DNA from: Leucobacter salsicius M1-8
GTDB lineage: Bacteria; Actinomycetota; Actinomycetes; Actinomycetales; Microbacteriaceae
Reading direction: 5' to 3'
DNA: 64,000 bases
NCBI RefSeq assembly: GCF_000350525.1
Contig: NZ_AOCN01000019.1
Location: forward strand, 124,001 to 188,000
Both the position numbers and the translations under genes were made by a program. Of the stretch, positions 51,487-59,803 are shown piece by piece. The notes under the pieces are model-generated. The model did no database searches. It had not been told where the DNA came from and was given only the letters and a program-made list of their open reading frames with translations. Within the stretch, counting starts at the first letter, position 1. Every line of letters begins with the position of its first letter.

Positions 51487-53015
51487 AGCAGCGCCTCCAC
51501 GGAAGCGTAAGCGTGAGTCATGTCGCGGCTCGGCGTATCCCACACCCGCGCGGTCTCTTGATCATCCGTTCTCGGCCAACCGGGATCCCCAGTCTTGATG
51601 AAGGTGACCGCCGCGGCGTGCAGTTCGTCTGCCAGCCCCTGCGGCGGAGCGGGCCCGGCGAGCGGTTCCATGGCGGGCCCGTCGAGACAGTCGAAGAAGA
51701 AGGGCACGTCGAGGCAGTGCTCGGCGAACCCGAACTGCCCCGAGGGCCAGGCAAACCGGTACAGCCAGGTGGGGGCATCACCACGGTCGGCCGCAATGTT
51801 GAGAACGGCGGTGCGGAACATGCGATCGGTGAGCACACGGCCCGCCAGTCGGGCCTTGCCCTTCGCGACGACATCGGCGTTGGCGGCGAGGTAGGCAGCA
51901 CGGCGGGCCTTCGGCACCCCGAGCTTGCCGAGCAGAATTCCGCGCGGTACCCAGCGCAGCGTCTTCGCGGAGTGCTCCATGGCCATAGAAAACTCGTCGT
52001 CGGTCGTGCCCATGACGACTGGCTTGTCTGCGCCGACGCCCGCCCGCAAGGACTCGCGGGTCGGCGCTGAGATCAGATCCCCGTCGATGCAGGGCCCGAG
52101 CGGGAGACCCTCTTCAATGATCTTGCCCATTGAAGCAGGCGTCATGGCGGTGGCCTTCTTCTGGAGCTCCAAGAGGCGATCCTCGGACACCGAAGCAAAC
52201 CCAGCCCGAGTCCCTTCGACACCTGCTGCCGCAGCCATGGTGCGCCCAAACGCCCGCGCGCGCTCTTCCGAGATATCAGCGAGCGCGCCAGACACCGCGT
52301 ACACGCCGTGAAACAGGTGCTGTGCCTGCGTCATTCCGAGGAGGGTGAGCACTGCGCCGCCACCAGCTGATTGCCCAGCAATTGTGACGCGATCCGGATC
52401 TCCCCCAAAGCATGCAATGTTCTGCTGCACCCATTCAAGCGCGAGCAGCCAGTCGCGCACGCCCCGATTGTGCGGGGCGCCCTCGATCCAACCGAAGCCG
52501 TCAAAGCCAAGCCGGTATGAGATGGTGACGGTCACGACATCGTCGCGGTTGAAATTGCGGCCGTCGTACCAAGTGCTCGCGGGGGAGCCCGCGAAGAAGC
52601 CACCGCCGTGAATCCATACGAGCACCGGCAGGCCCGTGCCGCTGCTCGCGGGAACGGGGCTGGGCGTGAACACGTTGACGTTAAGCGTGCTGTCGCCCGG
52701 CACGCTGGGCTCCGGGATGAGGGTGATGCCAGGGTCGCCGCGCTGCGCGGATGCCCCGAACTCGAGGGCGTCGCGCACCCCTTCCCAGGGAGACTTGGGT
52801 ACGGGCGCCGCGAAACGCAGCGCGCCCACGGGGGCCTCAGCGAACGGGATCCCTAAGAACGCCGCGGATCGGGGGTTGCCGCGAGAGTCGGTGGTCGGGC
52901 GCCACCGCCCGCGCACGCGGCCCGCGAGGGTCTGTGTTTCGACGAACTCGTGCGCACCCTGGCTTGACTCGTCGGTCACGGCAACCACATCCTTTTCTGT
53001 TCTTGGGGTCGTCAC
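51483..53015 (-). CDS. Type-B carboxylesterase (PnbA-like)
   Basis: A 510-residue alpha/beta-hydrolase. The nucleophile elbow I-A-G-Q-S-A-G-G-G (about 213) and W-I-H-G-G-G-F-F (about 131) are present; a His near the C-terminus completes the triad. It has no signal peptide and probably deacylates esters in the cytoplasm. GTG 53015 overlaps the stop of the MFS gene by 4 bp. It belongs to a putative four-gene operon with the MFS transporter, PAP2 and GH3 genes, consistent with use of an acylated glycoside. Confidence 0.9.
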   Translation of the reverse strand: MTTPRTEKDVVAVTDESSQGAHEFVETQTLAGRVRGRWRPTTDSRGNPRSAAFLGIPFAEAPVGALRFAAPVPKSPWEGVRDALEFGASAQRGDPGITLIPEPSVPGDSTLNVNVFTPSPVPASSGTGLPVLVWIHGGGFFAGSPASTWYDGRNFNRDDVVTVTISYRLGFDGFGWIEGAPHNRGVRDWLLALEWVQQNIACFGGDPDRVTIAGQSAGGGAVLTLLGMTQAQHLFHGVYAVSGALADISEERARAFGRTMAAAAGVEGTRAGFASVSEDRLLELQKKATAMTPASMGKIIEEGLPLGPCIDGDLISAPTRESLRAGVGADKPVVMGTTDDEFSMAMEHSAKTLRWVPRGILLGKLGVPKARRAAYLAANADVVAKGKARLAGRVLTDRMFRTAVLNIAADRGDAPTWLYRFAWPSGQFGFAEHCLDVPFFFDCLDGPAMEPLAGPAPPQGLADELHAAAVTFIKTGDPGWPRTDDQETARVWDTPSRDMTHAYASVEALL

Positions 53016-54199
53016 TTTACGCCTCGAATCTTCGCGATCGCGACGGCGGCGAGCGCGACGAACACGATCGCGAAGATAAACAGCGACGGGTAGCCGCCGA
53101 GCGACGTGATGATTGTGGCCGCGATGACGGGGCTCATCGCCTGGGGAATATTGGTGGCCACGTTGAGGATGCCGAGGTCCTTGCCCGCGGCAGTGCCTTC
53201 GCTCGGAAGCACCTCGGTCATGAGCGCCGCATCGACCGACATGTAGAGGCCAAAGCCCACGCCGTTGATAACGCTCATGGCGATCATGCCCGTCATGTTG
53301 GGCATCAGAAGTGGCATTGCGAGCCCCACCACCATGACCGCCGACGCCACATAGATGAAGCTCTTGCGGCGACCCGCCCGGTCACTCCACCAGCCAGACA
53401 GGACGATCGCGATGAGGGTGGGCACGAGGGCCACAAGGGTCAGGGTGACGCTTGCCCCCTGGGCTTGTATGAGCGTCATGCCGATGTAGTCCTGCAGCAG
53501 GTACAGCTGGTAGGCAAAGACAACGAAGTAGCCGAGAATCAGGAGGAAGCGGGCGGCAAAGGCCCACGCGAAGTCGGGATGTCTCTTCGGGTTGATCCAA
53601 AAGCCCTTAAAGAACCCGCCCCAGCTGAAGGCATCGACCGCGGCTTCCTTCGAGGACCAATCTTTGTTGACCAGCACGAACAGTACCGTGACGACAAGTA
53701 CGAGCACACCAAAGGTGGTGTAGCCGATGCCCACCATCGTGCCGAGGGAGGCCGCCAGCATGACACCGACGGTCATGCCGAGCTGGGTGCCGAGACCGAT
53801 CATGGCGCTCGCGGTGCCGCGCTTTGCGCGCGGAAAGCGGTCGGCCGTGATCGTGGTGAGGGGCGCCTGCACGAAGTTCAGGGCGACCTGGATGATGACC
53901 CAGCTCACGGTGATCCACAGGATGTCGGTGAGGGACCCCATGGCGAACAGGAAAATCGCACCGACGATGGCACCCAACACCATCCACGGGGCTCGACGAC
54001 CAAACCGTGACCGGGTGCGATCGCTGATGGCGCCGACAAGCGGTTGCGCGAAGAGGGTGAAGGTCGAGACGAGCATGCTCGGTAGAAGCGCTTTGCCTGC
54101 CGGCGGGCTCGCGGCAGGTTCGCCCGCGTTGGGCGGGGCTGTTGAGATCAGCCCGGTCGGGGCGATCTGATGCTGGGGGTCATTCGGGGGGACGGACAT
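53012..54199 (-). CDS. MFS_2-type (sugar/glycoside) transporter
   Basis: A 395-residue transporter. P-L-V-G-A-I-S-D-R-T-R-S-R-F-G-R-R (about 53-70) is the SLC45/glycoside-pentoside-type loop between helices 2 and 3. About 11 hydrophobic segments are seen. The N-terminus (residues 1-35) is Pro/Ala-rich and hydrophilic where the first helix usually lies, so helix 1 may be missing. It starts the operon with the esterase and GH3 genes. A TetR palindrome lies upstream. Confidence 0.85.
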   Translation of the reverse strand: MSVPPNDPQHQIAPTGLISTAPPNAGEPAASPPAGKALLPSMLVSTFTLFAQPLVGAISDRTRSRFGRRAPWMVLGAIVGAIFLFAMGSLTDILWITVSWVIIQVALNFVQAPLTTITADRFPRAKRGTASAMIGLGTQLGMTVGVMLAASLGTMVGIGYTTFGVLVLVVTVLFVLVNKDWSSKEAAVDAFSWGGFFKGFWINPKRHPDFAWAFAARFLLILGYFVVFAYQLYLLQDYIGMTLIQAQGASVTLTLVALVPTLIAIVLSGWWSDRAGRRKSFIYVASAVMVVGLAMPLLMPNMTGMIAMSVINGVGFGLYMSVDAALMTEVLPSEGTAAGKDLGILNVATNIPQAMSPVIAATIITSLGGYPSLFIFAIVFVALAAVAIAKIRGVK

Positions 54200-54230
54200 G
54201 CTTGCTCCTCATTGAGCGGACCGAATAATG

Positions 54231-54245
54231 CCGAACAGTGTTCGG
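54231..54245. promoter_or_regulatory. TetR operator candidate, perfect palindrome
   Basis: A 7-1-7 perfect inverted repeat (CCGAACA-G-TGTTCGG) lies between the divergent MFS and TetR genes, 32 bases before the MFS start and 93 before the TetR start. A further CCGAAT half-site is 10 bases away. Confidence 0.65.
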
Positions 54246-54337
54246 AATTTACCTGCAATGGTGCCACCCGGAGTGCAGAAAATCAAGTGATTCACGAATA
54301 GCGTTTGGTTTTTAATTTCACCGAGTACCCTGAAGAA

Positions 54338-54904
54338 ATGGCACGACGGGGAGCATACGCAAAGGGTGTTGCAAAGCGCGAGGAGATTCTCGCCGCTGCG
54401 CTCGCCGTCGTTGCGGAGCTCGGCTACAGGAAGGCATCGGTGCGCGAGATCGCCGAGGCTGCGGGACTGAGCCCGGCGGGCCTGCTGCACTACTTCGGTT
54501 CAAAGGACGAACTGTTCGTCGCGATTCTCGAGGCCCGTGATGAACGGGACACCCGCGAGTACGCGGGCCGGGGGTTCATCGAAGCATTCTTGGCGGTGAT
54601 CAGACACAACGCCGAGGTGCCCGGCCTAGTGCGGCTGTATGCAAATCTTGCTGCCGATGCTGGCGATCCGGATCATCCCGCGCACGCCTTCTTTCAAGAA
54701 CGCACCGAGCGGATGCAGGCGGTTGCGCTCGGTGCGGTAACGGAGGCGCAGCAGGAAGGGACAATTCGTGCGGATCTCGATCCGTTGTGGATCATGCGCG
54801 CCGCCCATGCGCTTGCCGACGGATTGCAGACCGCGTGGATGATTAACCCTGAAACGGATATGGCCGCTGATGTGGAGGCGTTCCTGCAGGTTCTCAGGCC
54901 ATAG
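54338..54904 (+). CDS. TetR family transcriptional regulator
   Basis: A 188-residue regulator. The N-terminal HTH (residues 11-58) includes V-A-K-R-E-E-I-L-A-A-A-L-A-V and S-P-A-G-L-L-H-Y-F-G-S-K-D-E-L; the C-terminal domain is helical. ATG 54338 was chosen, because the extra 11 residues from 54305 lie outside the family. It is divergent from the MFS/esterase/PAP2/GH3 operon and probably represses it by binding the palindrome between them. Confidence 0.88.
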   Translation: MARRGAYAKGVAKREEILAAALAVVAELGYRKASVREIAEAAGLSPAGLLHYFGSKDELFVAILEARDERDTREYAGRGFIEAFLAVIRHNAEVPGLVRLYANLAADAGDPDHPAHAFFQERTERMQAVALGAVTEAQQEGTIRADLDPLWIMRAAHALADGLQTAWMINPETDMAADVEAFLQVLRP

Positions 54905-54934
54905 ATCGGGTGGCAGGCCATGCTACTGCTCAGT

Positions 54935-55432
54935 TCAGGCAGAATTGCCCGAACTGAGATCCACAACCGACGCGCCGTATGCAGTGACGAGGTCGTCAGC
55001 GAGAAGTCTCGCGCCCACACCTGCGGCGCCCGCACCTAACACAATCGTCCGACCCGTGAGGCTCTTGTCGAGCACGACTGGCCACGCCGTGGTGGCGCCC
55101 AGAGGCGTGATGGTTCCGCGCCGGTAGCCGGTCGCCTCAAACGCGGTGTCGGCGTCGGGCAGTGACAGCCGGTTGACGCCGAGGTGCGCCCGCAGCGGCG
55201 GCCACCCGAACTGCGCGTCGAGTGGGGTGAGCACGAACACGAAGCTGTCGCCGCGCTGCACCACGATGGTCTTGACGATCGGGGCGCCCCCGAAGTCATC
55301 GGCGGTGGGGCGGCCGGTGCTCTCGGGCGTGATGAACTCGACGGCGAGGCCGCGCGCAGCGGCGTCTTCGGCGGCGCGCGTGAGCCGGGCATCGGTCACG
55401 GTGGAGGGCTGGAGGGTGGGCTGTTCAGCCAT
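54935..55432 (-). CDS. YbaK/EbsC-type aminoacyl-tRNA deacylase
   Basis: A 165-residue protein of the prolyl-tRNA deacylase-associated domain. I-V-K-T-I-V-V (about 54) and F-V-L-T-P-L-D-A-Q, plus T-G-Y-R-R-G-T-I-T-P-L-G (about 103-114), are the family's conserved segments. YbaK-type proteins hydrolyse Cys- or other mischarged tRNAs. The specificity is not predictable. Confidence 0.85.
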   Translation of the reverse strand: MAEQPTLQPSTVTDARLTRAAEDAAARGLAVEFITPESTGRPTADDFGGAPIVKTIVVQRGDSFVFVLTPLDAQFGWPPLRAHLGVNRLSLPDADTAFEATGYRRGTITPLGATTAWPVVLDKSLTGRTIVLGAGAAGVGARLLADDLVTAYGASVVDLSSGNSA

Positions 55433-55519
55433 GCGCGCTCGCTTTCGTCGGGTCTAATGAACACAACGGCGAACGGCGAGCAGATATTTCATCTGTGCGA
55501 GGACGCCCCGCACATAAGA

Positions 55520-55550
55520 GTGCTGGCCGGGCGAGGAGCCCGGCCAGCAC
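55520..55550 (-). terminator. Perfect hairpin after the 41-aa basic protein gene
   Basis: The 13-bp stem 55520-55532 / 55538-55550 closes on a 5-nt loop. It follows the stop of the small gene on the minus strand. No strong T run is present. Confidence 0.55.
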
Positions 55551-55576
55551 GACACTTAGTGTGATCAGCTCACTGG

Positions 55577-55702
55577 CTAGCGCTTTGTAGCCTGAGCGAT
55601 TTCTGATTCTTCAGTCTTGCCTCGCTTTGCCGCGCGCTTCTCTTTCAGCGTCGACTTTGCGGGCTTCTTGGTGGTCTTCTGACCGCGATCTTTTCCAGAC
55701 AT
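55577..55702 (-). CDS. Small basic Lys-rich protein (41 aa)
   Basis: A 41-residue protein from ATG 55702 to a TAG at 55577. It starts M-S-G-K-D-R-G-Q-K and is rich in Lys and Arg (over a third of the residues). GGGAG lies just upstream at good spacing. Very similar short basic proteins are common in actinobacteria; the role is unknown but nucleic acid binding is plausible. A hairpin follows. Confidence 0.7.
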   Translation of the reverse strand: MSGKDRGQKTTKKPAKSTLKEKRAAKRGKTEESEIAQATKR

Positions 55703-55781
55703 CTCAACTCCCTTCGTCGGTAAGCAGGTGCCCGATCCTGACCATAGCCTGCCCATCGGTACGCGCTCACGGGGAGTACTG

Positions 55782-55799
55782 GTAGTGGGCGCCCACTAC
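55782..55799. promoter_or_regulatory. Perfect 18-bp palindrome
   Basis: GTAGTGGGC and its reverse complement GCCCACTAC abut. It lies 80 bases upstream of the small basic gene and downstream of copB. It could be an operator. Confidence 0.4.
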
Positions 55800-55932
55800 T
55801 CACCAAAAATGCGGGGGACGTTCCGCTGTAGAAGCAGTCAAAGGCGGAACTCCTCGCGCATATTTTGCGAAGGGACGAACGGATGAACGAGTGAAGCGAA
55901 GCGAAGCCCCTCGATCGGCCAGAAGGACTGCC

Positions 55933-58044
55933 TTACACCCGCGCGCTCACCTCGGGCCGCAGGTCGAGCCGGCGCAGCAGCTGCGCGTTGAGGGCGACTA
56001 CGATCGTCGACATCGACATCAACACTGCGCCCACCGACATGGGCAGGACGAACCCGACCGGCGCGAGCACACCCGCCGCAAGCGGCACTGCGATCAGGTT
56101 GTAGCCCGCCGCCCACCACAGGTTCTGCTTCATCTTGCGGTAGGCCGCACGCGACAGCTGAAACGCCGACAACACCGAGCGCGGGTCGTCGCTCGCGAGG
56201 ATGATGCCCGCCGACGCGATCGCGACATCGGTGCCCGCGCCGATCGCGAGCCCGACGTCGGCCTGCGCGAGCGCGGGGGCATCGTTTACACCGTCGCCCA
56301 CCATCGCCACGCGCCGCCCTTCGTGCTGCAGCTCGAGCACCTTGGCTGCTTTGTTCTCGGGGCGCACGCCCGCGAACACGCGGCTGATACCTAGCTCTTG
56401 GGCGACGGTCTGAGCGACCGCGAGAGCATCACCCGTGATCATGACGACCTCGACGCCTTGCGCGTGCAACGCGTCGATCGCTTGCTGTGACTCGGGTCGC
56501 ACCTCATCGGCCAAACTGAGCGCTCCGATCACGGCGCCGTCACGCACGACATGCAAGATGATCGCCCCGGTCTCTCGCCAGGTGTCGGCGATGGCTAGCT
56601 CGGAAGCTCCCTCCTCGGTGAGCAGGTGCGGCCCGCCCACGCGCACGCGGCTCCCCGCGACGACTGCGGTGACGCCGACGGCGGGGGACGACGTGAACTC
56701 CGTGCTACGGGGCACATGGAGCCCGCGCTCCGCCGCGGCGCGCACGATCGCCTTGGCGAGCGGATGCTCACTGTCGGACTCTGCGCTCGCGGCGAGCGCA
56801 AGCACTTGATCCGGATCAAAACCAGCCACCGAATCGACATGCGTGACCACTGGCTCGCCCCGGGTCAGCGTGCCAGTCTTGTCGAACAGCACGGTGTCGA
56901 CGGTGCGCATGCTCTCGAGCGCGAGGCGATCCTTGATAAGCACGCCACCGCGGGCCGCGCGCTCGGTCGCGATTGAGACGACGAGTGGAATCGCGAGGCC
57001 GAGGGCGTGGGGGCAGGCAATGACGAGCACGGTGATGGTGCGAATGACCGCGTCGTCGGGGAGCCCCACCAGCGTCCACGCGACTGCGGTAATGAGGGCC
57101 GCGCCGAGCGCAAACCAAAACAACCAGCCAGCCGCAGTATCGGCGAGACGCTGCGCGCGGGACGAAGAATTCTGGGCGTCCAAGACGAGGCGTTGAATGC
57201 CGGCGAGGGTCGTATCGTCGCCCGTCGCGGTGATTTCGACGCGGATACCCGAGTCAGTGGCGACAGTACCCGCGGTGACCTGATCACCAGACTCGCGGGT
57301 GACGGTGCGGGATTCGCCCGTGACCATGGACTCGTCCATGGACGCACGCCCGTCAATGACCCTGCCATCGGCGGGCACGCTGCCGCCGGGGCGCACAATC
57401 ACGACGTCACCCACCGTGAGTTCGCCGGGTGAGACCGTGACGACCTCGCCGCCCGCGCTGACACGTTCTGCGACATCAGGCAACAGCGCTGCGAGCGAAT
57501 CGAGTGCCGAGGTGGTTTGGGCAAGCGAACGCATCTCGATCCAGTGGCCGAGCAGCATGATTACGATCAGAAGCGCGAGCTCCCACCAGAAGTCGAGCTC
57601 GTGATGAATGAGGCCGAGGCTCGCACCCCAGGAGGCGACAAACGCGACTGTGATGGCCAACCCGATGAGCAGCATCATGCCCGGCTTGCGGGCCCGGATC
57701 TCGCTAACCGCACCGGTGAGGAATGGCTTGCCGCCCCACACGTACATCAGGGTGCCCAGCACGGGGGAGGCCCAGGTGAGGCCGGGAACGTCGGGGAGTG
57801 TGTAGCCCACGATCATCGAGAACATGCCCGAGAGCAGCACCGTTGGCACGGCGATGGTGAGCATGATCCAGAACAGGCGGCGAAACTGCGCTACGTGATC
57901 GTCGTGATCGTCGTGACCGTCGTGATCGCCGTGATCGCCGTGATCGTCGTGACCGCTCATCTTGTGACCGGCGTGCATGTCGTGGCCGAGGGGCGGGGAC
58001 GCTTCGCCAGCAGTGTCCTGGTGATGATGCGTGTGATCGTCCAC
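55933..58044 (-). CDS. copB: Heavy-metal P1B-type ATPase, CopB-like
   Basis: A 703-residue pump. A His/Asp-rich N-terminus (residues 1-50, more than ten His) replaces a Cys metal-binding domain. The transmembrane motif is A-C-P-H-A (344-346 CPH), diagnostic of the P1B-3 group (Cu2+/Ag+). D-K-T-G-T-L-T with phospho-Asp388 and G-D-G-V-N-D-A-P are intact. The GTG 58044, with GGGAGGG about 7 bases upstream, was chosen; the open frame to 58482 lies in the divergent gene. It exports copper or silver from the cytoplasm. Confidence 0.93.
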   Translation of the reverse strand: MDDHTHHHQDTAGEASPPLGHDMHAGHKMSGHDDHGDHGDHDGHDDHDDHVAQFRRLFWIMLTIAVPTVLLSGMFSMIVGYTLPDVPGLTWASPVLGTLMYVWGGKPFLTGAVSEIRARKPGMMLLIGLAITVAFVASWGASLGLIHHELDFWWELALLIVIMLLGHWIEMRSLAQTTSALDSLAALLPDVAERVSAGGEVVTVSPGELTVGDVVIVRPGGSVPADGRVIDGRASMDESMVTGESRTVTRESGDQVTAGTVATDSGIRVEITATGDDTTLAGIQRLVLDAQNSSSRAQRLADTAAGWLFWFALGAALITAVAWTLVGLPDDAVIRTITVLVIACPHALGLAIPLVVSIATERAARGGVLIKDRLALESMRTVDTVLFDKTGTLTRGEPVVTHVDSVAGFDPDQVLALAASAESDSEHPLAKAIVRAAAERGLHVPRSTEFTSSPAVGVTAVVAGSRVRVGGPHLLTEEGASELAIADTWRETGAIILHVVRDGAVIGALSLADEVRPESQQAIDALHAQGVEVVMITGDALAVAQTVAQELGISRVFAGVRPENKAAKVLELQHEGRRVAMVGDGVNDAPALAQADVGLAIGAGTDVAIASAGIILASDDPRSVLSAFQLSRAAYRKMKQNLWWAAGYNLIAVPLAAGVLAPVGFVLPMSVGAVLMSMSTIVVALNAQLLRRLDLRPEVSARV

Positions 58045-58076
58045 GATAGACCCTCCCTTGGGTGCCCCTGCTGGGT

Positions 58077-58093
58077 ATGGTTGGGTCAACCAT
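58077..58093. promoter_or_regulatory. Palindrome between copB and DUF2510 gene
   Basis: ATGGTTG and CAACCAT are separated by GGT, a perfect 7-3-7 inverted repeat, 33 bases before the copB start. It could be an operator for a metal regulator not in the window. Confidence 0.4.
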
Positions 58094-58208
58094 ATGGGGT
58101 CTCCCCGTGTTCCCGCACGGCTGCCACCACTCGACAGCGATATGGGCTGCGATAGCCTGGGCATCGTGTGTCTGATTGGCGTACACGAAACTGCTCGAAC
58201 GGAGTCGC

Positions 58209-58733
58209 ATGAACGTCGCACCTGGCTGGTACCCCGACAGCATGGGGGTCGTGCGCTACTGGGACGGCGCGCAGTGGACTCTGCATACGCAGGCTCCCCA
58301 GGCTCCTCAGGCTCCTCAGGCTCCTCAGGCTCCTCAGGCGCCTGAATCGGCTCAGGCACTGTACGCCCAGCCCCAGGAACAAGTGGCCGGGTCGACCGAG
58401 CTGCAGGTGAACCCGCAGTACGCCCAGCCCGAACAAGTGCAGTACGCGCAGCCGCAGTATGTTCAGCCGCAGCAGTTCGCACAGCAGCCCTACCAGCAGC
58501 AGTATCAGCAGCAGGTCGTGGGCACTGGAGCGTCGAATGGTCTGGCGACGGCGGGCTTCATTGTCGGCCTCGTGTCGATATTTTTGCCCCTCATCTTCGG
58601 GTTGGGTGCTGGAGCCGCAGGGCTCGTGCTTTCGATCATCGGCGCCAACAAGAGTGCCACCACGGGTACCGGCAAGGGGCTCGCGATCGCCGGCATCATT
58701 CTGAGCGCGGTCGGTATTATTTTTATCCTGTAG
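58209..58733 (+). CDS. DUF2510 membrane protein
   Basis: A 174-residue protein. The N-terminal DUF2510 motif P-G-W-Y-P-D-...-R-Y-W-D-G-A-Q-W-T is at 5-25. A tandem A-P-Q tripeptide repeat (about 28-44) and Gln/Pro/Tyr-rich section lead to two hydrophobic segments (about 110-135 and 150-173). DUF2510 is a short membrane-associated module of unknown role in actinobacteria. GGAG precedes ATG 58209. It ends overlapping the 3' end of the next gene. Confidence 0.85.
   Translation: MNVAPGWYPDSMGVVRYWDGAQWTLHTQAPQAPQAPQAPQAPQAPESAQALYAQPQEQVAGSTELQVNPQYAQPEQVQYAQPQYVQPQQFAQQPYQQQYQQQVVGTGASNGLATAGFIVGLVSIFLPLIFGLGAGAAGLVLSIIGANKSATTGTGKGLAIAGIILSAVGIIFIL
58290..58343 (+). repeat. Six 9-bp tandem repeats coding for Ala-Pro-Gln
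   Basis: Six copies of a CAGGCTCCT unit (the first and last with one change) lie within the DUF2510 gene and could vary in number without breaking the frame. Confidence 0.8.
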
Positions 58734-59361
58734 CCAGCTTCGACGGCACGGCGAGCCGGCCGCGCAGTTCGTCAACCAGCGCGGCCGAGTGCTTATTGCA
58801 CAGTGAAACCGCGGTACGCAGCTCACTGAGGGCGTTCGCGTCGCCGCGTAGCTCGGCCTCGAGTGCGGCATCTCGCACCAGGTCGAGGTGTAGGGCGATG
58901 TCGGCAATGTGCAGCAAGATGTCCTCGTTGTCACCGCTCGAAGCCAAGAAGCTGGTCCACCGACTCAGTGCGTCCGAGAGTGCCCGGCGTTCCTGCACCA
59001 CCTGATCGCGAAGGGTGGCGAGTGACTCGGGCTGCAGCTGGGTGGGAAGGCCGAGTGAGCGCGGCACGAATCGACCGTGGGCGATCTCGCTCGCATCGTC
59101 ATCGACGATCGCATGGAGAAACTCGGTGACCGCAAGCCGGTTAATGGGCGCCCATCGCCGTGCCGTGTTGTTGGCAAGGACCCGATCAAGCACGACCACG
59201 GTCAACAGGAACGTGACGAGTCCGGCCGCAAGTCCCGAGAGAATGACAACTTCTTGCCAGATAGCGGTGGTGACGTCGATCCATATGATCACGACCACGA
59301 CAATGAGGCTTCCGGCGACGGCGGCCGTTTGGCGGGTACGGCGGGCGGCTTCGGTATTCAT
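58723..59361 (-). CDS. Membrane-anchored protein of unknown function
   Basis: A 212-residue protein. Two hydrophobic segments (about 13-32 and 38-60) are followed by a long soluble helical domain rich in Leu, Asp and Arg. The N-terminus has basic residues. AGGAG lies 9 bases before ATG 59361; the frame is open to 59439. It overlaps the convergent DUF2510 stop by 11 bp. No domain is recognised. Confidence 0.6.
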   Translation of the reverse strand: MNTEAARRTRQTAAVAGSLIVVVVIIWIDVTTAIWQEVVILSGLAAGLVTFLLTVVVLDRVLANNTARRWAPINRLAVTEFLHAIVDDDASEIAHGRFVPRSLGLPTQLQPESLATLRDQVVQERRALSDALSRWTSFLASSGDNEDILLHIADIALHLDLVRDAALEAELRGDANALSELRTAVSLCNKHSAALVDELRGRLAVPSKLATG

Positions 59362-59803
59362 AGTGAGGCACTCCTGTGCGTGAGAGAAGCGGAGCTCGGT
59401 GGCTCCCACCATATCGCGCCGCGACACTCCGGTGCTCATACACCGGCGAGTGGGCCTTCTGCAACTGGCGCGCTGTTTTGATATGCTGGGAATTCACTCA
59501 CATTTTGCGGTCCGCATTGCTCATTCGAGCGTGTGGCACCGATCCGGCTAGTAAGGAGCAGCACCCCGGGCTTTTCGTGTGCGTCATTGTTTCGTCACCG
59601 CGGCCCTGGTTTGTCCGTACCGCCCGACGAAAGGAATAGATGACGCCCCTGTACCAGACACGTTTCTCCTGGCATGCTCCGCTCACCAACTTCACGCGAC
59701 GGTTCTTTCACCTCGCACCTACCTAGCGTCTTTCTCTCGCATTAGCAGGCGCGCGCAGCTCGTTTCGAGCGCGGCGCACACGACGAGATAGAAAGACACT
59801 CAC
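59362..59803. other. Long divergent intergenic region with possible leader
   Basis: No large gene is seen. A 28-residue frame with a good ribosome site lies at 59640-59726, 77 bases before the symporter start. The rest has no recognised feature. Confidence 0.5.
59640..59726 (+). CDS. Possible 28-aa leader peptide
   Basis: ATG 59640 has AAAGGAATAG upstream (SD AAGGA, spacing about 5) and runs to TAG 59724-59726. The peptide is basic and aromatic (several Phe, Arg). No stem-loop was identified, so attenuation is only a possibility. Confidence 0.4.
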   Translation: MTPLYQTRFSWHAPLTNFTRRFFHLAPT

